The notes under the pieces were generated by a model. That model had not been told where the DNA came from, made no database searches, and saw nothing but the letters and a program-made list of their open reading frames with translations. Positions 40,501 through 50,295 of a DNA stretch of 64,000 nucleotides are shown here, piece after piece. Source of the DNA: Candidatus Brachythrix odensensis (GTDB taxonomy: Bacteria > Chloroflexota > Anaerolineae > J036 > Brachytrichaceae); NCBI GenBank assembly GCA_016714465.1, contig JADKDT010000005.1:1-64000 (forward strand), given 5' to 3'. Made by a program: the position numbers and the translations under genes. Numbering within the stretch: the stretch's first letter is position 1; each line of letters begins with the position of its first letter.

Positions 40501-43386
40501 GTTGGCGCTGTCCACCATCGCCGACAGGGTTGCATCTCGCAGTTGTGCTACGCCGCTGACGGGGATTCCCGCCGCGACGAGCGCGGCCGGAGCCAGGGTG
40601 ATCGCCACCCGCGCCGCGCCAAGGTCAATGTCGACTCCGGGCGTGCGGATCGTGTCGCCGTCCACGTCATCGAAGACGGTGACGGTGAAGGCGCCAAACG
40701 ACCCGCCCAGCCCGAGGTTCTGAGTCGTGACCGTAACCAGGCCGCTGACGAGATTCGACTCGGCCGATACGCGCGCATCCCGGGCGTCGACGCTGACCGG
40801 CACAAGATCGGGCGGGAAGAGCCCGCCAACCCCGGGCGGGTTGACCACCGGCGGGTTGATGGTCACCCACCAGGTCTGCTGGGTGAGATGCCCGGTTCCA
40901 TCCCCGGCGATGACGACGACGAGTTCCTGGCCGATCTGGTCCAGCGCCGGAACCCAGGTGATGACACCGGAGGCGTCAATGCTCATCCCTGCCGGCGGGG
41001 CCGAGAGCAACCACGCGATTGTGTCCGAGTCGGGCTCGGTGGCCGCGATCGCATAGGTGTAGGTCAGCCCGACCACAGCGACAAGCGGCGGCTCGGAAGT
41101 GATGAGCGGCGCGCGATTGTTGGTGATCGTAAATACGGTGCTGGCCATTCCGACAGCGCCATCCGTGTCGGTGACGACCAGGGTGGCGCTGAAGACACCC
41201 CCGCTCAGCCAGCGATGCTCACCCAGCACGCTGGCGGTCGCGCCGTTGAGGGTGATGTTGGTCGGCGCCGCCGAAGTCCCGTCACCGAACCACCAGCGAT
41301 ACGCCAGGGCCGCGGCGTCGCCCGGATCAAAGGCGCTGGCGTGCAGCGCAACCGGATTGCCGGCGTCTTCGGCGCCGCCGCCGTCCAGGCTGACCTCCGG
41401 CGGGACGTTGAGGACGGTGACGGTCTGAGTGAGGATGACATACAACCCACTCTCAACCTGCCCAAACGCCGACACTTCGTAATCACCATTTTGGGCATAG
41501 CGATGGGTGCGGCTGATCAGTCCGGCCACAGGCTCTTCGGGCGTGCCGTCCCCAAATGTCCAGGCGATCCCGGCAAAGGGCGTGCCATCGTTGCTGAACG
41601 AGGCGAGCGGATCGAAGATGCAGCGATCACCCTCGCGTGGGGGCAGGGTCGGGCAAGCCAGCCCGTTGGTCCGCAGGGTAAAGGTGAGGGACGGCACGGG
41701 CGGGACGATCTCCGTGATGGGCGGGGTCTGGGTGATCGCCCCATCCGGGACGATGTCAAAAACGACCTCCGCGCTGGCCGAGTCGCCGTCGCGATCCCAG
41801 GCGGTGAAGGTAGCCGTGTACGTGCCGATGGACGAATAGGGCCGCGAGACGCGCGCGCCGGTGTAGACCAGCCCATCGCCGAGGTCCCACACCCCGACCA
41901 GGCGGGTGACGTCGATGCGCCCGCTGTCGGTCATGGTGGCTTCGAGGGTCAGGGTCATCCCGACCAGTTCGGAAATCGGACCGCTGGCCGCGACCTGGGG
42001 GGGCGTGTTGAGCACGTCGACCGCCTGTTCCAGATGCGAATAACGGTTCAAGTTGTCCCGCACCTGGAGCGTCACCGAGAGCGGCCCGCTGTCGGGCGGG
42101 ATCACCGCGAAACTCGGCGAGGCGCCCTGGGCGAACGCGCCGTTGCTGGCCATCCAGGTGTATTCGACGATGCTGGTGCCGGGCTGGGCGACCGACGCGT
42201 CGGCGAAGACGATCGTGTCAGCCTCGGTGGCGGGGTCGGGCGCCCAGGTGAAGAGGACGCTCGGCGCGCTGCCGCGCAAAGGAATGACGCCGGCGTTGAG
42301 TGTGCCGCGGGTGGGCGCAGTGACGGGTAGTTGCGAGGTGTTGAAACCGCTCTTCGACACGTCCAGGGTGACCGCGCCGGGGAAGACCCCGGTCAGAGTG
42401 AAATAGCCGCTGGCGTTGGTCGAGGTGGAGACCGCGCCGGCGGCAACCGTTGCCCCGGCGATACCGATCGCGCCACCCTCGACCACAACCCGCCCGATGA
42501 TGCGCGCGTTGTCGGGCTGGGCGAGCGCCTGCAGCGCGAGGGCGGTGGCGTAGACGCTGTTGTTCCAGCTCCCGTTGCCGAGCTGCGCCCCGGCCAGCCA
42601 GGCCCGGGCGTTGGCCAGCGCGGTCGGGGTGACGGCGCCCGAGCTCCACAGCCCGAGATGGGCCAGGGCGGTCTCCTCGACCGTGCCGCTTGCGCTGTCG
42701 CCATACGAGCCGTCGCCTTTCTGTTTCGCCTGAAGCAGCGCCGCCGCACGGCCGATCGGGGTGGCCAGGTTATAGCGGTCGCGCCAGGCGTCCAACGCCA
42801 GGAGCCCATGCGCGGTGGCGAAGGTGCTGGTGATCCCGGGGGTCAGCGACCAGCCCCCATTCGCGCCCTGCTTGCCCAATAGGTATTGGATCCCCTGCGA
42901 CGCCCGGGTGGGCGAATAGGCGGGGCTGGCCCGCAGCGCGAGCATGGCCAGGGCCGAATCGAAAGCGGCGCTGCTGAACGATGCCGCCGCGAAGCCCCAG
43001 CCCCAATCGTTGCGCTGGCGGGCGGCCAGGGCGGCTTCGAGATCGGCGTCGGCCCGCCCGGCAGCCTGCAACGCGCGGACGGCGCGGGCGAGCAGATCGG
43101 TGGGCGCCGGCTCGCGCCCGGCCAGCCAGGCCGCGCCGCGCTCGAGCCCGCCGGTTTGACCCAGTGCGGCCAGGGCTTCGACGACGACGGCGGTGTCGCG
43201 GGCGGTCAGCCCGGCCACGTTGGTCCATCCGCCGCCCGCGTCCTGGCGGGCGAGCAGCCAGGCCACGCCGGAGGCCGTGCCAGCCGGCCGCGTGGGGCCG
43301 ATCGCCGGCGCGGCAGCCGGCAGCGGGATCGCCGCGGGCAGGGCCAGGGCCAGGCTGAGGAGGAGGACGGAGATGCGCTTGATCAT
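37502..43386 (-). CDS. Giant exported toroid/PKD/FG-GAP surface protein, one frameshift
   Basis: About 1,961 residues once a one-base break near 40159 is mended (...KLEQKCDVAP continues as LALNAPGVGSRNDVIRVL). Order of parts: signal peptide MIKRISVLLLSLALALPAAIPLPAAA; an alpha/alpha-toroid domain of prenyltransferase/squalene-oxidase type (VAWLLARQDAGGGW, YLLGKQGANGGW, AKQKGDGSYG, ~35-300); a carboxypeptidase-regulatory-like domain; several PKD domains (WDLGDG, WTFGDGTPEE, WWFGDGTS); a He_PIG/CARDB-like stretch; an EF-hand-like DTTGDGIIDAADTP; FG-GAP/VCBS repeats (DLDGDGRPEIAIVD, DLDGDGAPEVIVNG, DLNRDGVPDIAVAG, DVDNDGHADLIVS); a MopE-like GNGIDDDCNPGTPD; and the tail AYLPVVVR. Ca-binding extracellular adhesin/matrix protein is likely. 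GGAGG precedes ATG 43386, 18 bases after the RHS gene. Confidence 0.85.
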
Positions 43387-43404
43387 GATGGGTTACCTCC
43401 GCAC

Positions 43405-46400
43405 TTATGGGGCGGGGGCGGGCTCAGGTGGTATCTCGAGCCAGCGGGCAAAGATGACTATCCCGATGGCTACCTCTGGGGCCAGAAAGAGCTTGATCGT
43501 GTCCGCGGCGCCGGCTTTCAGGCCCTCCATGGGGTCGCCCGCCAGGCCGAGACCGAGCCGAGCGAAGAACTTAATGCCCTCGAGCGCGACCACGTAGCCA
43601 AAACCGCACATTCCCGCAATCCATTGGTCGTCGCTGCAGTTTGGCCATTTGTAATACGCGGCGACGAATTCGGCGAGTTTGGCCGCGGCGCTCATCATGA
43701 CTTCTTTTTTCCAATTGGTGATATTGAAAACGTCCTTCTCGCCGGATTGGCTCGCGAGGTCGAGCAGGATGGCGGCGCCAGTGATCGGGATCCACAACCC
43801 AATGACGATACTGAGCGCGGCACCCATGTCAGGCAGATTGTTGTATTTGAAAAGCAGGGTGTGCACCGAACCGATCATCCCGTAGTAGGTCTCGTAGAAG
43901 GTGATGATCATGCTGGCAATCAGGCAAATCGGCCCGACAACACACCTTCCCTTGAACGCATTCTTGACGGTATCGACGATCCACGTGTCATAGATAAACT
44001 GCAGGAACGAGTTGTTGCTGTGGAACCAGATCGCCGGGTCGCCCGGTCCCGGATCCGCGCCGCTCGGATCGGTATGGTTGATCGGATCGTTCCAGGTGTA
44101 GGTGTAGCGATGCAGCGAGGCGGGCTGCTCGGGCCGGCCTGCGAATGAATCCGAGCTGGCGAAACGGCCCGTCCGCGGGTCGTAGGCCCGGCTGCGATAG
44201 TGCATCAAACCCGTCGCGCCGATGTCCTCCCGGCCGGTGTAGCCATACCGGGTAGGCCACAGCCCGGTCTGCTCGAGCACCGCTCCGAACGCGTCATAGC
44301 TCCGCCGGCCGATCACATTGCCGCCCGCGTCAACGAGCGCTCCAGCGCTCCCCTGCGGATCCTGGACGACGTAGGTCCACACGCCATTCCGCTCGAAACC
44401 AAACATCTCATCGACCCCAACCCCGCGCAGATAACGGGAGACCGAGCCGTCGCTGGCGTAATCGGCTGCGACGCTCCCGCCGGCATTCAGAAACTCCGTC
44501 CGTTGGACGCCGCCGCCGGGCAGCGCCGCCTGCTCAAAGGCCCGCCCGCCGCCTGGGAAGTATCCGAAGTTCCATTGCCCCGCGCCGGGAGCCGTTGCGC
44601 CCACGAGTTGGTTGCGCTGATTGAAGGTGTAGACCCCGCTGGCCGCGACGCTTGTCCGGCTCAGCAGGTTGCCGTTGTCATCGTAGGCATAAGTCGTGGT
44701 CTGCCCGGCCGTCGTCTCGCTTGTCAGACGGTCAGCGACGTCGTAGGAGTAGGTGGTGGTGACGCCGTTGACGGTCTGGCTCAGCCGGTTGCCGACGTTG
44801 TCGTAGGTGAAGGACTGGGTTCGCCCGTTGCCATAGGCGACCGCCGTCAGGCGCGAGTTTGCGTCATAGGCGTAGGTCGTGCTGTGGCCGGCCATGTCCG
44901 TCAGAGAGGTCCGCCGATTGGCCGCATCGTAGCTGTAGCTGAAGGCGGCCAGGACCACCCCCGCGGCGTTGCGAGTGATCTGGGCCGTCAGGCGATACGC
45001 GTTGTCCCAGGCATAGGATGTGGTCACCCCGTTGGGCAGCCGCAGCCGCGTGCGCCGGCCGCCTGCGTCATAGCTGAGTGTCGTCACCCCGCCAGTGTGA
45101 TCGGTGATCGACGACAACCGGTCCATCACGTCATAGCCATACGTCGTCGTCGCGCCGCCCGGCAGGGTCATCGAGATCATCCGTCCGTCCGGCGTGTAGC
45201 CATAGGCCAGCGTGCGGGCGGCCCCGCTGATGACCTGGGTCTCGCTCACCACCCGGCCTTGCGCATCATAGGCTCGGCTTGTCGCCGCGATCGCGTTGGA
45301 CTCGCCCGACGAACGGCCCATACCGTCATAGGCATACAGATCAACACCATCGGGTGTCGTCAGCGAGGCGGGCTTGCCCTCCGGCGTATAGCCATACAGG
45401 GTCGCCACGTTGTTCGGATCCACGGTCTTGTACAGATCGCCGGCCGCGTCGTAATAGCCCTTGGCGATCCGGCCCGCCGCATCGGTCTCGCGCACCACCC
45501 GCCCGAGCGCGTCGAAGGCGTAGGTTCGGCTGTGCCCGTTGGCGTCGGTCAAGCTGGCCAGGTTGCCGCGCGCGTCAAAGTTGTAGATGGTCTGGTGGCC
45601 GAGCGGGTCGATGACCCGAGTGAGGCGGCCCGCCCCGTCATAGCGGAACTGGGTGATGTTGCCCAATGGGTCGATCTGCCGCGTTTGACGTCCGAGCCCG
45701 TCGTAGCGCATTGCCGCAGCAACGCCCAGTCCGTTGGTCGCGGTCAGCACCCGCCCGAGCGGGTCCGTGTCGCGGGACGTGACGATCCCAAGCGCGTCGA
45801 CGCTCTTGCACGGCGTCGCGTCGCCGGCGCAATAGCCCGTGCCAACCAGCGTCCCATCCGGGAGGAGGGTTCGCACCGGCCGGCCGAGGTCGTCGTAGAC
45901 ATAGCGCACGACCCGCCCGCGCTCGTCGCTCTGTGCCGCGAGCCGCCCGCCCGGCAGGTACTCCTTGAACGTCTTGCGCCCAAGGCTGTCCTCCTGCGCG
46001 ACGATCTGGCCCTTGGCGTCATAGACCATGGTCTGGGTGTAGCCGCGGTTATCCGCGATCTGGTTGATCCTGCCTGCGGCGTCGTATTGCAGCGCCGCGC
46101 TGCGCCCGTCAATGGCCGTCGCCTGCGGGCGCCCGGACGCATCGGGCGCGATTGTGAAGACCCGCCCGTTCGGCCCCTGCACCTGGGTGGCAAGCCCGCC
46201 CGGACCGCGGCTGATGATCTGGGTCATCGCCAGCGGCGCGCCCTCGACATCGGCGACGATGCGCGAGGCCGTCTTCACCTGGCCATCCGGGCCGTAGGTG
46301 AATGTGACTGACGCGCCTGCGCTATCGATCCTGCCAATGACCAGCCCGTTCGCGTCTCGGGTGTAGGTCATCCCGCGCCCGGAAGCGTCGATCTCGCTGA

Positions 46401-49400
46401 GCAGATAGCCATTCGCGTCATAGGTTGCCCGGGTGGTGACGGGCACGCCCTCGACCACCGTGGTCGCGCTGATGACTTGGCCCTGAGCGTTGTATGTGAC
46501 GGTCTGGGTCTGGCCGGTCGCGTCCGCGCGCGCGATCAGGTTGCCATTCGCGTCGAAGGCTGCGCTGGACGCATTCCCGCGTGGGTCGGTGGTCTGGACG
46601 ACCTGGTCATTGGCGTTGTAGGCCATCCGGGTCTTGTTGCCCTGCCCGTCGGTATGCGAGGTCAGGCGGCCCTTGTTGTCAAAGCCATACACCTGGTCCT
46701 GGCCGTCCGCGCTGGAATACACCGCCCGGTTGTTGGCCGGGTCGTAGCGCAGGCTTTCGACCTGGCCAAGCGGGTCGGTGTGACGCTGCATGCGGCCCTG
46801 GGCGTCGTATTCGTACAGGTTCACCTGGCCGAGCGGGTCGCGCGTGCTCGCCAGTCGATGCGCGCTGTCATAGCCATAGGTCATCGTCATGCCGTTGGTG
46901 GCGGTCACCACGACGAGGTTCCCAGCCGCGTCGTAGCCGTAGCGCGAGATCTGGCCATCCACATCGGTGGCCTGGCTGATCCGCCCGTTTGGCCCGTATC
47001 CAAAGCTGAGCGCCGCGCGCGCCGTCGCGTCCTGGACGGTGGTCAGTTGCGTTCCCGAGTAGATCAACTGGTGGGTGAGGGTTCCGTTGCTCATCGCGAT
47101 CAGCCGGCCGCTCGGGTCGAACTGCTCGAAAACCCCACTCGCGTCCGCCAGGACATAGCCGGTGATGGACTGGGTGAGGCTCATGAAGAACCCGGGCGGG
47201 CGGATAAAGCCGCCGCCGCCATCCGCGCCAAAGGTGTACTCGTGGCCGTCGCGCTGGACGTAGATCCGCGCGCCGGCGGTGCCGGTCACGACGTGTTGGC
47301 TGAAGCTGTCGCTCCAGCCGTAGCCGATCCGACTATCCATGGCAGCGGCATCCAGGGAATTGTAGAAACGGATAAAGCCAATCGGCAGACCCACCGCCAT
47401 GACCCGCTGGTCGACCTCCTCCATGGTCAGGTTGCCGTTGGAAAGTGTGACCGGATCGCCCACCGAACCTGATAGCCCGGTGATGCGGTAAAAGAGAAGC
47501 GTGAAATACGTCGAGGGCGGGCAGGTGTCGCCATTGCCCGCGCCGCAGACCGATTCCATCGACGGCGCGCCAAGGTCCGAGGTGACTCCGCCGTTCAGGT
47601 TGCCGCTGATCAGATAGCTGGCGCTGCCCAGAACCGGGTCATACGTGACGTAGCCTTCGCCCGACCAGCCGCCGTACGAAATCGGGTTCTGGCTGACCAA
47701 CGCCCGCCGCCCACGCGCCAGGGCATTGCTGATGTTTGTCTTGGCCTGCGCGCTCAACCCCAGGGCGGCCACCTGCCCGGCCGAGGTGATCGTGAGGATC
47801 GGCTGGCCCTGCAGCGCCGCGATCTGCAAGGCGCTGACCGACGAGATCGAGCGCTTGGCATAAGTCTGTTGAAGCGTCCAATGCTCGAGGGCGCTGGTGT
47901 TGTAACCCCAGGCCTGGGCGACCGCGAACGAGCGGGTCTGCTTCGCGCTCTCCAGGTCGTAGAAAGCGTGGGTGAGCTTGGCAACGTCGAGCTGGTAGCC
48001 GCCAAAGCGCAGCGCCACCGGCGCGCCATTGACAAGGGTCGGGATGGCCTCGATCGAGGCAAAGCCCGCGCCGAGGTCGCGGATATAGCCATTCTGTTGG
48101 ACGCTGAGCGCGACATCCCGCCCGCGGTTGGTTTCCCCGGAAATACGCCAGAATCGCGCCGTAGAGCTTCTGGGCCTTGCCGTCGTCGCTGGCCGGGTTG
48201 AGCTGGGCCTCGCGCAGGATCGCCGCGTCAAGGACGCGCTGGGGCGTGCTCTGGTAGTCCAGCCCGATCACATACTGCCCGCCGGCCGCGATATTGTGGG
48301 TGATCTGGGGCGTGTCCGAGGTGAACTTGGGGGTGACAAACTGGACGTACAGGATGCGAGGCGTGCCCGGCCGAAGCGGGGCCGCGGTCGCCACGGTCTG
48401 CTCGTTGACCTTGAGCGTGGGGCGCACATTGACCAGATACGGCGGCGTATTGAAGATTCCGCCCCGGTTGGCGATCTCGGTCTGGTCCGTCGCGGTCGCG
48501 CCCGGGTAGCTCAAATCGATGCGCTGGCCGTAGATCGCCGGCAGGTTGAGTGAGGCCGACAGGTCGAGCGCGCCGAATTCGTCCAGCACCCGAACACTGA
48601 CCGAGTAGCGCATGGCGCCCGGCAGCGCGCTGGGGGTCGACAGCAGCGTCACCAGGCGCACGGGCAGGTCGGCCGGCAGCAGCTCGAGCGCCTCGGGAAC
48701 GAGCAGGCGGGTGAGGCCGGCGCTGTCGATGGTGTCGCAGGTCAGGCCGCTGGTCCGGGCATAGGTCAGGGCCTGGTCGATGTAGTAGTCGATCGGGAGC
48801 GTTGTGCTTGGCGCGCTCGTGATGTAGGTGACCGGGTTGAAGACCACCGCGCGCAGATCAGCGGTGGGCGCGGTAAAGGCGTAGCGCTTGATGAAGGGAT
48901 CGAGGTCAATCCAGGCCGGCGCGGCCGCGCCGCCATCGGCCACGCCGCGATACCGGTCGTAGGGCAGCCAGGCCTGGACCCAGGTGTGCTCGATCCGCGC
49001 ATCCTGAGTCCCGTCGGAATTAATCACCCGCACGGCCGGGATCCCCGAGGTCAGGATGATATTCGTCGCGCTCAGCGCCGACGACGCGCCGGGGGGCGGG
49101 TTGAGCCGGGCCAGATCGCGGGCCTGGGCCTCGGACAGCAGCACGGTCCCGGTCGCGTAGCGGGCGGGGATGCCCGAGGCGCGCAGCAGGGCGATCAACA
49201 GTGAGGCCTGATCGACGTCGTTGCCAGCCGCTTCGAGCAACGTGCCCAGGCTGCCCTTCTTCGAGCCGTAATACAACTCGGTGTCGAAGCGGTCGTGGAC
49301 GTAGTTGAAGAGATCAAGCGGCCGGCCGCCCATCGATATGGCCAGATCGGTGATGGCCTGGGTGATCTGCACATCGATATTGGGGGCGAGATCGGCGGCG

Positions 49401-50251
49401 ACCGGCGGGGCGGTCGGCGCCGAGATCAGGGCCTGGATCTGCTTGTAGACCTGGACGAGGTCTTCGACCCGTCTGTTGTCCTTGAGAAAGCTCCGCACGA
49501 AATTCTGGGCCGTGAAGGTGCGCTGTTCCAGGCCGTATTCCAGCCGTGAGCCGGCCGGCGCCCCGGCCAGTGAGCGCACGGCGCCGGTCTTGTCATACAG
49601 GGGCGGGTCTGCGGTGAAACCCTGGCGGATCTCGGGCAGGGCGGAGGCGCTCGAGACGCTGTCCGCCATCGCCCGTTCGGCGGCGGCGATGGCGTCACTC
49701 ATCTGACTAACAAAGGCATCGAGCCGGGGCTGCAGGTTGGGGTCAATCCGTTCGCGCTCGAGAGAAGCCAGCCGGGCGAGGTCCGAGCGTGATGAGGCAA
49801 GCGCGACGCGATAGGCGGCCTGCTCACCAGCAGGAAGCGAGACCGCGCCCGACTCGCGCGCGCGGATGAGGGCGCCCGCCAGGCTGTCCAGGGTGTTGGG
49901 CAGGCCGCCAAAAGCGCTGGCGGCGTGGGCGGCTCGCGCGGCGGCTACCGCCGCGCGAGCTTGGGCCAGGCGAGCGGGGTCGGGCCGGGCTTCGCGGTCC
50001 AGCTCGGCCAGGGCGGCGGCCTGGCGCTGCTCGGCCTCAACCCGCTGGCGGTCGAGATAGGCCTCCGGACTGGCCACGAATTCCCGGTCCACGCCCAGGC
50101 GGGCGGCCAGCGCTTCGACCTCAGCCGTGCGCGCCCGAGCGTCATGGGCGGCAAAGATTGCGGCCGGGGCCAGCGCCTGGGTCAGGACAAAGAAGGCCAG
50201 CGCGGCAGACAGGATACGGAAGCGCCTGGCGATGCGGAGTGCGTGCTGCAT
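43405..50251 (-). CDS. Exported transglutaminase-like/RHS repeat protein with hydrophobic C-terminal cassette, one frameshift
   Basis: About 2,281 residues after mending one base near 48138 (LAYFRG continues ETNRGRDVALSVQQNG). N-terminus: signal MQHALRIARRFRILSAALAFFVLTQALA, a coiled Ala/Arg/Glu-rich region, then a transglutaminase-like domain (LFNYVHDRFDTELYYGSKKGS...IEHTWVQAWLPYD...WIDLDP). It keeps the His and Asp but has Asn-Asp-Val-Asp-Gln where the catalytic Cys is expected. Then more than 40 RHS/YD repeats (YDxxGRL, YDAAGNL) form the hollow shell, and the RHS core ends GLMHYRSRAYDPRTGRFASSD...YTWNDPINHTDPSGAD. The last ~213 residues differ: hydrophobic helices (ICLIASMIITFYETYYGMIG, ALSIVIGLWIPITGAAILL) and cysteines, with AT-richer DNA. 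That is the toxin position in polymorphic RHS systems. No immunity gene is recognisable. Confidence 0.88.
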
Positions 50252-50258
50252 GCCGACC

Positions 50259-50264
50259 CTTGTA
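50259..50264 (-). promoter_or_regulatory. -10-like TACAAG box of the RHS gene
   Basis: TACAAG on the minus strand, 7 bases before ATG 50251; no Shine-Dalgarno sequence. Alternatively the gene is read through from the upstream beta-helix gene (stop 50296). Confidence 0.35.
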
Positions 50265-50295
50265 CGCGTGCGGCGTAAAGGGATCGTGAAATGGA

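Noticed and set aside
44200..46311. Plus-strand frame of 703 codons opposite the RHS gene; likewise 40543-42330, 38963-40159 and 54034-55362
   Set aside because: Antisense to repeat- or membrane-encoding genes; the skewed composition follows from the opposite strand.
48000..48240. Programmed frameshift joining the transglutaminase-like and RHS parts
   Set aside because: The break needs one extra base in a G run and no slippery heptamer is seen; other genes have the same kind of lesion.
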